Shown here one piece after another: positions 17,837 to 27,516 of a stretch of DNA of 64,000 nt (positions are counted from its first letter, which is position 1; each line of letters starts with the position of its first letter). Origin of the DNA: an uncultured Acetobacteraceae bacterium (lineage in GTDB: Bacteria; Pseudomonadota; Alphaproteobacteria; Acetobacterales; Acetobacteraceae); the NCBI GenBank assembly GCA_903924985.1, contig CAIYDT010000174.1, positions 1-64,000 on the forward strand, written 5' to 3'. A program made the translations under genes and the position numbers. The notes below the pieces were generated by a model, which was not told the origin of the DNA, made no database searches, and was given only the letters and a program-made list of their open reading frames with translations.

Positions 17837-19408
17837 TCAGCGTCCGCCGAGATCGGTCATAAGCTGGAACGTAGCCGAGACATCGTCGAGCTGATAGTGC
17901 GGTTGCAGTTGCAGAACGCAGCCGAATACGCCGGGTTTGGCGGCGAGTTCGTTCACCTGCACCCGCCCGTTGACCAGCGGAAAGCGCGCCCGCGTCTCCC
18001 CAGTGCTGTTCAAATTGCCGTTGATGTAGGTCGTCAGCCATTGCTGCAACGTGCGCTGAATTTCGTCGGCCGTCTTGAACGAACCGACCATCTGCCGGCC
18101 TTTCATTTTTAAGTGATGGGCGAAACGGGAGGCGCAGAGGATCGAGTTGATCTGCGACGACAAACGCGCATTCGCATCGGCGATGGTAGCGGTCGGACCG
18201 GCACTGCGTTGCGATGTCAATACGCTGCGCACCGCGCCGAACACCAGTTCCTCGCTATAGGGGATCGCCGACAGCGGCATCAGCCCGGCATCCAGCAACT
18301 CCCGCTCCTGCCGGTCGTTCCAGATGATTTCCACCGGCATGCGGATCCAGGTATGGCCCGAATCGGTGCGGAACGGTTCGATCGGTGCACCGTCTACCAA
18401 GCCGCCGCCGACGCGGTCGGTTTCCACCCCGCGCACATCCGCCGGCCATGCGTAGTGGGAGAAGGCACGAGCCACCACGACGGCGAAGGCGAAGCCTGGG
18501 TTCATCCAGACCCGCTGTTCGGCGGTGGGTGCATATTCCGCGTAGGCGAAATTGTCGGCGCGCGTGCCGTCGGCCCCCCACGGTTGGCGGGCCAGCAGGC
18601 GGGGCAACGCAATCCCGATGAAGCGCATGTCGGACCGCGTACCCAGCGAGCGCCAACGAACGTGGTCGGTATCCCGCAACGGCCGGGTCAGATCGCTGAC
18701 GTTGTTGAGGTCGGCGAAGTTCTCCGCCTCCAGCAGCGCCGGGGAGGCCGCGAGGATCGTCGGGCAGAACGACGCAGCGGCGACACCGCATAACTGCGCC
18801 AACGCGTTGACGTCGTCGGTGCGGGCGGTCGCGCTGGGACGGTGGCGAACCTCATGATCGACAATCATCAGGCCAAAGGGTTCGCCGCCCGGCGTGCCGA
18901 ACTCGTCTTCGTAGATTTTCTTGAAAAGCTGGCTCTGGTCGAATTCGACCGCGCGCTCCAGATCGCGACAGATTTCCGGCCAGGAGGCGTTCATCGCCTT
19001 GACCTTGAGCTTGGTACCCTGCTCCACCCCATCGACCAGCCAGGCCAGTCCGCGCCAGCTTCCTTCCAGCTTTCGGAAGCGGGGTTCGTGCAGGATAGCG
19101 TCGAGCTGTTCCGACAGGATGGCGTCGAGGGCGGCAACGTCGCGATCGAGCGCGCCGCGCAACGCGTCCGGATCGATCAGCAGGCGGCGTCCGAGATCGG
19201 AACCGAACCACAACCGCACGGCCGCGGACCCGTCGCCGCTTAGAAAAGCGGTGAACGTATCCGCCAGTACGATGTCGTTGCGCCCAACGAAGCGGCCGGC
19301 CAGCATGTCATCCCGCAGACCGGGCAGGTCTTCGTTCGGCGGCTCCAAAGTCTCGACGTCCGCCGCTGGTGCGGCGGACGTCAGTTCGTCCAGGCTGATA
19401 TCGTTCAC
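17837..19408 (-). CDS. second TssC-like sheath protein (ImpD / TssC40 type)
   Basis: A 523-aa member of the EvpB/VipB sheath family and a paralog of the next gene. Shared blocks include [26 protein letters not shown]-type sequence (residues about 150-175), GGEPFGLMIVDHE, LNRVWMNPGFAFAV-type sequence and the C-terminal RVQVNELAAKPG. It has a longer, diverged N-terminus (residues 1-90) and a different tip region. In imp-type loci this position, between impC and impE, is held by impD, called TssC40 in Agrobacterium. It may cap or vary the sheath rather than build it. It begins 31 bp after the tssC stop. Confidence 0.88.
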   Translation of the reverse strand: MNDISLDELTSAAPAADVETLEPPNEDLPGLRDDMLAGRFVGRNDIVLADTFTAFLSGDGSAAVRLWFGSDLGRRLLIDPDALRGALDRDVAALDAILSEQLDAILHEPRFRKLEGSWRGLAWLVDGVEQGTKLKVKAMNASWPEICRDLERAVEFDQSQLFKKIYEDEFGTPGGEPFGLMIVDHEVRHRPSATARTDDVNALAQLCGVAAASFCPTILAASPALLEAENFADLNNVSDLTRPLRDTDHVRWRSLGTRSDMRFIGIALPRLLARQPWGADGTRADNFAYAEYAPTAEQRVWMNPGFAFAVVVARAFSHYAWPADVRGVETDRVGGGLVDGAPIEPFRTDSGHTWIRMPVEIIWNDRQERELLDAGLMPLSAIPYSEELVFGAVRSVLTSQRSAGPTATIADANARLSSQINSILCASRFAHHLKMKGRQMVGSFKTADEIQRTLQQWLTTYINGNLNSTGETRARFPLVNGRVQVNELAAKPGVFGCVLQLQPHYQLDDVSATFQLMTDLGGR

Positions 19409-19439
19409 GACACGGCCTGTTGCCGGTTGGCGCCGGCGG

Positions 19440-20939
19440 TTACGACGATGCGGCTGGGATGCGGGCCACCATACGCAGGCTGGTGGTCAGTTCTTCCATT
19501 TGCAACCACGGGCGCAGATGCGCGACGGCGTTGTAGGAACCCGGCTTACCCGGGATTTCCCGCACTTCGACGCGCGCTTCCCGCAGGGGATAACGGGCTT
19601 TCATCTCCGGCCCGGCGTTCTCGTTGGCGTTCACGTAGTTGGTGATCCAGCGGTTCAGCCAGCGTTGCACGTCTCCCGATTCCATGAAGCTGCCGATTTT
19701 GTCGCGCGCCATAATCTTCAGGTAATGCGCGAAACGGCCGGACGCCATGATGTACGGCAGGCGGGCGGAGATGGCAGCGTTGGCGGTCGCCTCCGGCCGG
19801 TCGTATTTTTTAGGCTTCTGCACCGTCTGCGCCCCGAAGAACACGGAATAATCGGTGTTCTTGTAGTGGCAGAGCGGCAGGAACCCGAGGTTCGACAGCT
19901 CGAATTCGCGCCGGTCGGTGATCGCCAGTTCGGTCGGGCACTTGGCGTCCATGTCACCATCGTCGGACTGGAAGACATGCGTCGGCAGGTTTTCCACCTT
20001 ACCGCCGCCTTCCGCGCCGCGGATGGCGGTGCAGAACCCGTACTGGGCGAAAGCGTTGGTCAGGCGGGTGCCCATCGCGTAGGCCGCGTTCATCCAGCAG
20101 TAGTCGGTGTGCTCCATCGCCTTGGCCGCGCCGGCCGCGTCGTACGGGGCTTCCTCGTAATCGAACTCATCAATTGCCTTGGTCGCGACGCCATAGGGCG
20201 CGCGCGCCAGCGTGCGCGGCATCACAAGACTGACGAAGCGCGCGTCTTCGCTGTCGCGGAAGCTGCGCCATTTCGAGTAGTCTGGCGATTCGAAGATCTT
20301 CGCCAGATCGCGCGGCTTGGCGAGTTCGGTGTAGCTGTCGAAGCCGAACATGCCGGGGCCGGCGGCGGAGATGAACGGAGCGAAGGCGCCGGCCGCGATG
20401 TTGGAGATCAGCCGCAGTGTTTCGACGTCGTCCGGATGCTGGGTCCATTCGTAGTCGCCGATCAGCGCGCCGTACGGTTCGCCGCCAGGAGTGCCGAACT
20501 CATTTTCGTAGATTTTCTTGAACAGCTGGCTCTGGTCGAACTCGACCGCCCGCTGCAGATCGCGTGTCAGTTCCCGCTTGGGAATGTTGATCACCTTGAT
20601 CTTCAGGTTGGTGCTGGTCTCGGTGTTCATGACCAAATAGTGCATGCCGCGCCAGGTTCCCTCGAGCTTGGAGAACTTGGGATCGTGCATGATGGCGTTG
20701 AGCTGCGCCGACAGCTTGCGGTCGATGGCGGCGATAGCTTGTTCAAAAGAACGTGAGAGGTTCTTGTCGAACGTCATCGTGCCGGCCATCGCCTGCTCGA
20801 CGAGGTTCTTCACCAGATCGGCGGCCTGATCCGGAGCGGTCTGCTTGGTGGCGCCGATGACCTGATCGAGGAAGGAAACCCCGCCTTCGGTGGTTGTGGT
20901 CGCGCCAGCGGCCGCGGTTTCAGTTTGGGTGCCGGACAT
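19440..20939 (-). CDS. tssC: T6SS contractile sheath large subunit TssC
   Basis: A 499-aa TssC (ImpC/VipB), the large sheath subunit. The conserved [20 protein letters not shown], the [20 protein letters not shown]-type core and [20 protein letters not shown] at the C-terminus are typical. With TssB it forms the sheath that contracts around the Hcp tube. The start at 20939 lies 3 bp after the tssB stop. Confidence 0.95.
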   Translation of the reverse strand: MSGTQTETAAAGATTTTEGGVSFLDQVIGATKQTAPDQAADLVKNLVEQAMAGTMTFDKNLSRSFEQAIAAIDRKLSAQLNAIMHDPKFSKLEGTWRGMHYLVMNTETSTNLKIKVINIPKRELTRDLQRAVEFDQSQLFKKIYENEFGTPGGEPYGALIGDYEWTQHPDDVETLRLISNIAAGAFAPFISAAGPGMFGFDSYTELAKPRDLAKIFESPDYSKWRSFRDSEDARFVSLVMPRTLARAPYGVATKAIDEFDYEEAPYDAAGAAKAMEHTDYCWMNAAYAMGTRLTNAFAQYGFCTAIRGAEGGGKVENLPTHVFQSDDGDMDAKCPTELAITDRREFELSNLGFLPLCHYKNTDYSVFFGAQTVQKPKKYDRPEATANAAISARLPYIMASGRFAHYLKIMARDKIGSFMESGDVQRWLNRWITNYVNANENAGPEMKARYPLREARVEVREIPGKPGSYNAVAHLRPWLQMEELTTSLRMVARIPAASS

Positions 20940-20942
20940 GGA

Positions 20943-21452
20943 TCAGCCCTCCTTCTTGTCGAGGCCGAGTTCGCTCGACAGCGCTTTCAGATCGCCCTCG
21001 TTCTTGAGCACCTGCTCCAGCAGACCCTCGAGTTCTTCCGAGCGGTCGGCCTTGCTCATGAGGTCGCGCAGCTTTGCCCGGGTTTCCATCAGGGCGCGCA
21101 GCGCGGGTACCTGCTGAGCGACACGCGCGGGTTCGAAATCCTCGATCGATTTGAACGCCAGATCGACGCTCATCTGACCGCCGGCTTCCGACAACGTATT
21201 GTCGACCTTGAGTTTCAGGCCAGGGTTCATGCTGGCCATCACATCATTGAAATTATCACGGTCGATTGACGTGAATTTGCGGTCGCCGAGCGGGCGCAGC
21301 GCGGCAGTCGGATCGCCGGAAAAATCGCCCATGACACCCACGACGAAAGGCAGTTCGCGGACAACTTCGGCGCCCTCGGTTTCCACCTGGTAGGTGATGT
21401 GCACCCGCGGTTTACGAACGCGATTGAGCTTGTCGTGTACGCTAGCACTCAT
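20943..21452 (-). CDS. tssB: T6SS contractile sheath small subunit TssB
   Basis: A 169-aa TssB (ImpB/VipA). The signatures [42 protein letters not shown] and the helical C-terminus are all present. It pairs with TssC in the sheath. It is followed by tssC with a 3-bp gap. A 177-bp spacer separates it from tssA upstream and may hold a second promoter. Confidence 0.95.
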   Translation of the reverse strand: MSASVHDKLNRVRKPRVHITYQVETEGAEVVRELPFVVGVMGDFSGDPTAALRPLGDRKFTSIDRDNFNDVMASMNPGLKLKVDNTLSEAGGQMSVDLAFKSIEDFEPARVAQQVPALRALMETRAKLRDLMSKADRSEELEGLLEQVLKNEGDLKALSSELGLDKKEG

Positions 21453-21629
21453 GATCCCGCTTCCCCGTCGTTAAGGCCGGCCCGTGCCGGCAAACTGTGC
21501 CAATAGCCCGTCGCCACCACGCCGAACCATAGGGTCCAACCTGGCTGGCTGAATAGAGCCAACTCCCGATCGTGACTATGACATGCTTCACAGGTGCTTG
21601 TCATTCTTTCGTTCCGTCCCGACGCGCCC

Positions 21630-22841
21630 TCACGGCTTGGCCGGCGCGGCCGGTGCGGCGGCTGGTGCTGCCGCGGCCGGCGCGGCCATCGCCGCCGGAC
21701 GAATGCCGAGCCTGACCAGCAATCCGTCGCGCACGTTCTTGTCGGTGAGCAGTTCTTCCAGCAGTTCCGGCCAGGTCAGGCGTCCCCGGCGGACCGCTTC
21801 TTCCAACGTATAGGCCAGCGGGGAATGCGGTTCGGTACGGCGGAACCAGGCGGAGAGGTCTTCCAGCTGCTTCAGCGCGCCTTCCCGGTTCATCACCTGC
21901 CCGGGTGCGGCGCGCGCGACGGGCGCCCCGTCGGTTGTCGCCATGGCGGCGGTCTCCTCTTCCGAGGCCTCGGCTTCGTCCGCGGGGTTTGGTTCCGCGG
22001 CTTCCGGTGGTGCATAGCGGTTGGCGACTGCCAACAAAGCCCGCAGCAGGTCGCGCACATGGCTGGTCGAGGGGCTATCGGCACCGGCTTTCTCGTCCAG
22101 CACCTTGGCCATACCCTCCCAGGCCCGAAGCGCCGCTCTGGCATCGGAACGGACGGCGGCGAGGTGCCGGGATTGCGCGCGGGCTTCCTTTTCCAGATCG
22201 TTGAACGGAATGCCGCCGGCCTTGATGCGCGCTTCCAGGCGGGCCTTGTCCAGCGTCGTCATCTGTTCCGACGACTGATATTGATAATAGGCGATCGGGG
22301 ATCCGTCCGGCCGGTCGAACAGCGGGATTTTGTTCAGAGGCTGCATCAGGGAACCGCCGCCGTCCTGGCCGTTCAGGCCCTGAACCGGCGAAACCCGGGT
22401 TTCCATGCCGTACTCGTCCGGCATCGGGTACAGCGTGTCCCAGTACTTCTCCGACAATCCCTCGATGACGCGGGCGCCGGCCGCCAAACCCAAAAGGCCG
22501 AAGCCGCGAATCATGGCTTCCGTCAACCAGGCCGCGACCTCCAGGTCTTTCGCGGTTTCGCGTAACGTCTTTTGCGCGAGGTCGCGCACCGAACGCCACA
22601 ACGGCGTCGGATCGACCGCGTCCGGGCTGCCGGCATCCAACAACTTTTCGGCATCCCGCGCTTCCGACCGCGCATCGCGCAGGCGGTTGTACGGGGACTG
22701 CGCCGAATAGTCCTCTCGTATATCGGTGCCAACGGGCGAATCGCCCGGGATCGGCGCAAGCAGCGCCTCGAGATTGAAGCCATCCGGCAAATCCGCCACG
22801 CGTTCGCCTTCCCAAAGCTGGACAATGGTTCCGTCTAACAC
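21630..22841 (-). CDS. tssA: T6SS protein TssA (ImpA)
   Basis: A 403-aa TssA with the ImpA N-terminal domain (about residues 20-130: LEALLAPIPGDSPVGTDIRE and DLEVAAWLTEAMIRGFGLLG). An Ala/Glu-rich linker and a C-terminal ImpA/VasJ-like part (SPLAYTLEEAVRRGRLTWPELLEEL) follow. It ends in an Ala/Pro tail. TssA caps or guides sheath-tube polymerisation. It is divergent from clpV over 63 bp. The ribosome site before the ATG is weak. Confidence 0.92.
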   Translation of the reverse strand: MLDGTIVQLWEGERVADLPDGFNLEALLAPIPGDSPVGTDIREDYSAQSPYNRLRDARSEARDAEKLLDAGSPDAVDPTPLWRSVRDLAQKTLRETAKDLEVAAWLTEAMIRGFGLLGLAAGARVIEGLSEKYWDTLYPMPDEYGMETRVSPVQGLNGQDGGGSLMQPLNKIPLFDRPDGSPIAYYQYQSSEQMTTLDKARLEARIKAGGIPFNDLEKEARAQSRHLAAVRSDARAALRAWEGMAKVLDEKAGADSPSTSHVRDLLRALLAVANRYAPPEAAEPNPADEAEASEEETAAMATTDGAPVARAAPGQVMNREGALKQLEDLSAWFRRTEPHSPLAYTLEEAVRRGRLTWPELLEELLTDKNVRDGLLVRLGIRPAAMAAPAAAAPAAAPAAPAKP

Positions 22842-22904
22842 ATAAAGTCAGGAACCGGGAAGGGGGACTGTTCCCCCGCGTCACCGTCTCTTGTGGGGAA
22901 ACCG
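22842..22904. promoter_or_regulatory. divergent tssA/clpV promoter region with hairpin
   Basis: This 63-bp spacer must serve both T6SS transcription units unless promoters lie inside the genes. It contains GGGGGA-CTGT-TCCCCC, a perfect 6-bp inverted repeat at 22862-22877. That is a possible operator, or a hairpin in the clpV leader just before its GGGGAA ribosome site at 22895-22900. Confidence 0.45.
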
Positions 22905-25550
22905 ATGGCCACCATCGATCTGAAGCAACTCGTCGGCCGTCTGAACGACGTCTGCAAGCGAACGTTGGAGGCCGCCGCCGGCCTGACACTCTCACGCACC
23001 CACTATAATGTGGAAATCGAGCACTGGCTCGTTACCCTGGCCGATCGCGCGGATGGCGACGTCGCCGCGATCCTGCGCCATTACGAGATCGACCTCGGAC
23101 GCCTCGCCATCGATCTCAATCGGGCGCTCGAGAAAATGAAAACCGGCAACGGCCGGGCACCGTCGCTGTCGCCGGATATCGTCGAACTGGTCAAGCAAGC
23201 CTGGCTGCTCGCGTCGCTGGAACAGGGCGCTACCCGGCTTCGTTCCGGCCACCTGCTTTGGGCGCTGCTCGCGGACGAAACTTTGGCACGACAGGCCCGC
23301 GATGCCTCCGGCCAATTGCTGAAAATCGTGCCCGATCAGCTGAAGCGCGATTTTGCCTCTATCACCGCGAACAGCGCCGAAGCGGCAGACGCCGCGTCGC
23401 AAGCAAGCGCATCGGAAGGCGGCGGCGCCTCGACCGAAGGCGGTGGCATGCCGCGTTCGGGCGGCGGCGCTCTCGAACAATTTACCACCGACCTCACGGC
23501 GCAGGCGAAAGCCGGAAAAATCGATCCGATCCTGGGTCGTGACTCCGAAATCCGTCAGATGATCGATATCCTGACCCGCCGCCGGCAGAACAATCCGATC
23601 CTGACCGGTGAGGCCGGTGTCGGCAAAACCGCCGTCGTGGAAGGTTTCGCACTGCGGCTGGCGTCCGGCGACGTGCCGCCCGCGCTGAAGGATGTGACGC
23701 TGCGCGTGCTCGATCTCGGGTTGCTGCAAGCCGGCGCCGGCGTCAAAGGCGAGTTCGAAAACCGTCTGCGGGGCGTGATCGACGAGGTGAAGGCCAGCCC
23801 CAAGCCCATCATCATCTTCATCGACGAGGCGCACCAATTGATCGGCGCCGGCGGCTCGGCCGGGTCGGGCGACGCTGCCAACCTGCTGAAACCCGCTTTG
23901 GCCCGCGGCGAATTGCGCACCATCGCCGCCACCACCTGGGCGGAATATAAAAAGTATGTGGAAAAGGACGCGGCGCTGACCCGCCGCTTCCAGGTCGTGA
24001 AGGTGGAGGAACCCACCGAACCCATCGCTGTCGCAATGATCCGCGGGTTGGTTTCGACCCTGGAAAAGCACCACAGCGTGCGAATCCTGGATCAGGCTGT
24101 CAGCGAGGCAGTGCGCCTGTCCGCCCGCTACATTCCGTCGCGGCAACTACCCGACAAAGCCGTCAGCCTGATCGACACGGCCTGTGCTCGGGTTGCCATG
24201 AGCCAGGCAGCCGTACCGCCGCCGGTCGAAGACCGCCAGCGCCGCATTTCCCTGATCGACACCGAACTGACGATCTTGGAACGCGAAATCGCCTCCGGTG
24301 AAAAGCATGAGGACCGCCGGTCCGATCTGCAAGCCGAACGTGCCACGAAAGCCACCGAACTCGAAGCCCTCACCGCACGCTGGGAGGAGGAAAAAGCCAT
24401 CGCCGCCGAAATCGGCGAGGTGCGCGGCCAGATCGAGGACGAGGCCAACACCGAGGACAAGGACGCGCTTCGGGTGAAACTGGCGGATGCCGCATCCCGC
24501 CTGCGCACCCTGCAAGGTGAAGAACCGCTGATCTACCCGGTGGTGGACGGCCAGGCCGTGGCGGAAGTCGTCGCCGGCTGGACCGGCATCCCGGCAGGGC
24601 GCATGCAGTCCAACGAAATCCGCACCGTGCTGAACCTGCAGGAGGTCATGGGCCAGCGGATCGTCGGCCAGCCGCACGCGTTGGAAGCCGTTGCCCAGGC
24701 AATTCGCACCAGCCGAGCGGGGCTGACCGATCCGAGGAAGCCGATCGGTGTGTTCCTGATGGTCGGCACGTCGGGCACCGGCAAGACCGAAACCGCCATG
24801 ACGCTCGCGGATCTGCTGTATGGCGGCGAGCAGAATATGACCGTTATCAATATGACCGAATTCAAGGAAGAACATAAGGTCAGCCTGTTGATGGGCAGCC
24901 CGCCCGGCTATGTCGGCTATGGCGAGGGCGGCGTGCTGACCGAAGCCGTGCGCCGGCGGCCCTATTCCGTGATCCTGCTGGACGAGATGGAAAAGGCGCA
25001 TCCCGGCGTGCAGGACATTTTCTTCCAGGTGTTCGACAAAGGGAACATGAAGGACGGCGAAGGGCGAGACATCGATTTTAAAAACACCGTCATTATCATG
25101 ACATCGAACGCCGGGACCGATCTGATCACGCGGCTGTTCGCCGATCCGGAAACCGCGCCCGACGCCGCCGGCCTGGCGGAGGCGCTGATGCCGGAGCTGA
25201 TGAAAGTCTTCAAACCGGCGTTCCTGGGGCGGCTGACGCTGGTGCCATACTTCCCGCTGTCGCCGGATGTCATTCGCAAGATCGTCGGTCTCCAGCTCAA
25301 CCGCATTCGCCGGCGGGTCAAGGAAGCCTATGGCGCCCGCTTCGACTGGGATGAGGTGCTGGTCGACACGATCGCGGAGCGCTGCACCGAAACATCCTCC
25401 GGCGCACGAAACGTTGAGAAGATTCTCTCGCGTACGTTACTTCCGGAACTCTCAGGTGAGGTATTATCCCGTCTGGCCGAGGGCGAGACGATCGATGCGA
25501 TCACCGTGGGTGTGGACTCAACGGGCATGTTCCAATACGTTATCGGCTGA
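22905..25550 (+). CDS. clpV: T6SS AAA+ ATPase ClpV (TssH)
   Basis: An 881-aa ClpV that disassembles contracted sheath for reuse. An N-terminal double-helical Clp domain (about 1-150) and a Gly/Ser linker precede two AAA+ modules. Walker A sequences are GEAGVGKT near 235 and GTSGTGKT near 621, with Walker B IIFIDEAHQL and VILLDEMEKAH. A coiled-coil middle domain (about 400-500) lies between. The frame is open from a GTG at 22893. The ATG at 22905 has GGGGAA at the right distance and starts the canonical MATIDLKQLVGRL. Confidence 0.95.
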   Translation: MATIDLKQLVGRLNDVCKRTLEAAAGLTLSRTHYNVEIEHWLVTLADRADGDVAAILRHYEIDLGRLAIDLNRALEKMKTGNGRAPSLSPDIVELVKQAWLLASLEQGATRLRSGHLLWALLADETLARQARDASGQLLKIVPDQLKRDFASITANSAEAADAASQASASEGGGASTEGGGMPRSGGGALEQFTTDLTAQAKAGKIDPILGRDSEIRQMIDILTRRRQNNPILTGEAGVGKTAVVEGFALRLASGDVPPALKDVTLRVLDLGLLQAGAGVKGEFENRLRGVIDEVKASPKPIIIFIDEAHQLIGAGGSAGSGDAANLLKPALARGELRTIAATTWAEYKKYVEKDAALTRRFQVVKVEEPTEPIAVAMIRGLVSTLEKHHSVRILDQAVSEAVRLSARYIPSRQLPDKAVSLIDTACARVAMSQAAVPPPVEDRQRRISLIDTELTILEREIASGEKHEDRRSDLQAERATKATELEALTARWEEEKAIAAEIGEVRGQIEDEANTEDKDALRVKLADAASRLRTLQGEEPLIYPVVDGQAVAEVVAGWTGIPAGRMQSNEIRTVLNLQEVMGQRIVGQPHALEAVAQAIRTSRAGLTDPRKPIGVFLMVGTSGTGKTETAMTLADLLYGGEQNMTVINMTEFKEEHKVSLLMGSPPGYVGYGEGGVLTEAVRRRPYSVILLDEMEKAHPGVQDIFFQVFDKGNMKDGEGRDIDFKNTVIIMTSNAGTDLITRLFADPETAPDAAGLAEALMPELMKVFKPAFLGRLTLVPYFPLSPDVIRKIVGLQLNRIRRRVKEAYGARFDWDEVLVDTIAERCTETSSGARNVEKILSRTLLPELSGEVLSRLAEGETIDAITVGVDSTGMFQYVIG

Positions 25551-25587
25551 CGTGTAACGCGTTCGGCACCAACCAGGGAGAAATAGC

Positions 25588-26064
25588 GTGGCTATCTTTA
25601 TGTTGTACGGAAGCATCGCGGGCGATGTGACCACGGCGGGCTTCGAAACATGGACGGAACTGACGTCCTTCCAGTGGGGCGTCGGCCGCGGGGTAGGTTC
25701 CGCGATGAGCGGCGCCATGAGCCGTGAAAGTTCAGTGCCCTCGATCAGCGAGATCGTGGTGACCAAAATGATGGACTCCGCGTCGCCGCCCCTGTGGACC
25801 GACTCTGTCGCGGGCATGTTCAACACCATGGTGACGATCACCTTCACCACGACGTCGCAGGGCCAGACCGAGAAATTCCTGTCCTACGAACTGACCGACT
25901 GCGGCCTGAGCGGCTACAGCCTCAGCAGCGGCGGCGACATGCCGTCCGAGAGCCTGTCGCTGAACTTCGCGAAGGTCTCGTGGACACTGACCCCGGTGAA
26001 GGCGGACGGTTCGGGCACCCCCGTCACCCAGGGTTACGACCTCACCCAGTCCAAGACCACCTGA
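25588..26064 (+). CDS. hcp: Hcp tube protein (TssD)
   Basis: A 158-aa Hcp-family protein. It forms hexameric rings that stack into the T6SS inner tube and is itself secreted. Features are the N-terminal FMLYGSIAGDV, the loop SFQWGVGRGVG, SEIVVTKMMDSASPPLW and the C-terminal LNFAKVSWTLTPV. Translation starts at a GTG preceded by AGGGAG (25575-25580). No C-terminal effector extension is present. It follows clpV by 37 bp and ends at a strong terminator. Confidence 0.94.
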   Translation: MAIFMLYGSIAGDVTTAGFETWTELTSFQWGVGRGVGSAMSGAMSRESSVPSISEIVVTKMMDSASPPLWTDSVAGMFNTMVTITFTTTSQGQTEKFLSYELTDCGLSGYSLSSGGDMPSESLSLNFAKVSWTLTPVKADGSGTPVTQGYDLTQSKTT

Positions 26065-26114
26065 TCGGCGCCCAAAGCCGGACAGAACGACCGGTGCGAA
26101 CCGGTCGGTGCACA

Positions 26115-26149
26115 AAAAAAGCCGGAGGGCACAACCCTCCGGCTTTTTT
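26115..26149. terminator. bidirectional intrinsic terminator
   Basis: A 15-bp perfect stem (26115-26129 with 26135-26149, loop CACAA) starts with six A and ends with six T. It ends both hcp on the plus strand and the pppA operon on the minus strand. Confidence 0.9.
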
Positions 26150-26176
26150 CATGCGCTTGACGCGGGGCGGGCTGAA

Positions 26177-26905
26177 TCAGCTCACTTCGACCGTCACCGC
26201 TGTCACGTTGTCGCTGGCGTTCATGGTCAGCGCCGCGGCGATCAGCGCTTCCGGCGGCGGCACCCCGTCATTGGCAGCCAGCAGCGTCGCGATGTCCTCC
26301 GCCGGCAGCGTCTTGCACAACCCGTCGCTGCATAGCAGGAACCGGTCCCCCGGCATCAGCCGGTCGCTGACCTTGTCCATTTCGAATTCGTCGTCCAACG
26401 CCGCCCCGACCGCTCGGGTAATCACGTTGGCCCGGGGGTGCTTCTCCGCGTCTTCCGGCCGAATAGCGCCGGCATCCACCAATTCCTGCACCAGGCTGTG
26501 ATCTCGCGTAATCTGCTGCAACGCCCCGCCGCGCAGTAAATAGGCGCGGGAGTCACCAGCCCACAGGCAGGCGAAATGCTCGTTTCGGGCCATCATCACA
26601 ACAATGGTCGATGCGATGGTCACGTTTTCCCCGCGGCGGCCCGCTTCTTCCCGCAAGGCTTCGTGGGTGTCTTTGATTCGCAGCCGAACCTCGGCCAACA
26701 GTTCGGACGCCGACAGGCCCGGTGGGATTGATTCCAAAGATTCCGCGATCATGCCCGACGCGACTTCCCCGGCGGAATGGCCCCCTGCCCCATCGGCGAC
26801 CGCCCAAAGCCCCAAATCCGGGCGGTTCACATACGCATCTTCATTGTGGCCCCGCTTCATGCCCGGATGGGTCATGGCACAGGAGCTTATGTGCGGCGCG
26901 GTCAT
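26177..26905 (-). CDS. pppA: PP2C-family phosphatase, PppA-like
   Basis: A 242-aa protein phosphatase 2C that would reverse PpkA phosphorylation in the T6SS switch. The metal-binding motifs are GHNEDAY, DGAGGHSAGE, WAGDSRAYLLR, LLCSDGL and the final SDNVTAV. Its ATG at 26905 overlaps the tagF stop as ATGA; a start 15 bp upstream is possible but lacks the overlap seen throughout this operon. It is the last gene of the tssK-to-pppA block. Confidence 0.92.
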   Translation of the reverse strand: MTAPHISSCAMTHPGMKRGHNEDAYVNRPDLGLWAVADGAGGHSAGEVASGMIAESLESIPPGLSASELLAEVRLRIKDTHEALREEAGRRGENVTIASTIVVMMARNEHFACLWAGDSRAYLLRGGALQQITRDHSLVQELVDAGAIRPEDAEKHPRANVITRAVGAALDDEFEMDKVSDRLMPGDRFLLCSDGLCKTLPAEDIATLLAANDGVPPPEALIAAALTMNASDNVTAVTVEVS

Positions 26906-27516
26906 GATTGTGACTCCCATGACGCTTCTTCCATCGGCCCGGTTACAACGGGTTCCGTTGTTTCGCCCAGCATGGATGCATACGTCGCGATGTCCGGCAG
27001 GCCCGGCAGAACCAGCCGGGATTCAGGCACACGCGGCGAACCTTGTGTCCACCAGATACTGTCACAGGACAAGCCACCAACGGCATCACGATCGCGTAAC
27101 GCCACCTCGGGCTGTCCTATCATGGCTGCAATCGCGTCCGGCGGGGTGTCCTGCTCCAGCGCGGCGAAGCCAGCACCCTCGCATCGATCCAGCCACGCAT
27201 CGGTCGTATCGCTGGCGTCGCACAGAGCCGCGAAGGTCAGCGGGAAGTACCGCCCGGCCTTGTCCATGCTCGGCAGCATCAAGCCCACGGCCGGCGACGC
27301 GCCGCACAGGCCGGCCGGCAAGAAAAAGCGCCAAACGGGCGATTCCAGATACGCTGGCAGCCAGTCCTCCCCCATCCGGGTGCGACTGCCGGCGATGACC
27401 ACGCGCAACCAATCGTCCCAGGGATCGGTGAAGGCCCGGGGAAGGCCGGTACGCACGAAATCCCCCCGAGCCGGCAGTTTGCCGTAGAATCCTGTTATGA
27501 TGCCGCCGTCCGTCAC
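26902..27516 (-). CDS. tagF: T6SS regulator TagF (ImpM)
   Basis: A 204-aa TagF/ImpM protein, a post-translational repressor of T6SS firing in the threonine phosphorylation pathway. The motif GFYGKLPARGDFVRTGLP, then WRFFLPAGLCG and GRYFPLTF, define the family. A GTG at 27516 overlaps the tssM stop as GTGA, which I take as the start; a second GTG lies 12 bp upstream. It is co-translated with pppA. Confidence 0.92.
   Translation of the reverse strand: MTDGGIITGFYGKLPARGDFVRTGLPRAFTDPWDDWLRVVIAGSRTRMGEDWLPAYLESPVWRFFLPAGLCGASPAVGLMLPSMDKAGRYFPLTFAALCDASDTTDAWLDRCEGAGFAALEQDTPPDAIAAMIGQPEVALRDRDAVGGLSCDSIWWTQGSPRVPESRLVLPGLPDIATYASMLGETTEPVVTGPMEEASWESQS

Noticed and set aside
21453-21629. Sigma-54-like TGGCAC...TTGC upstream of tssB on the minus strand
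   Set aside because: The spacing between GG and GC is 8 bases instead of 10.
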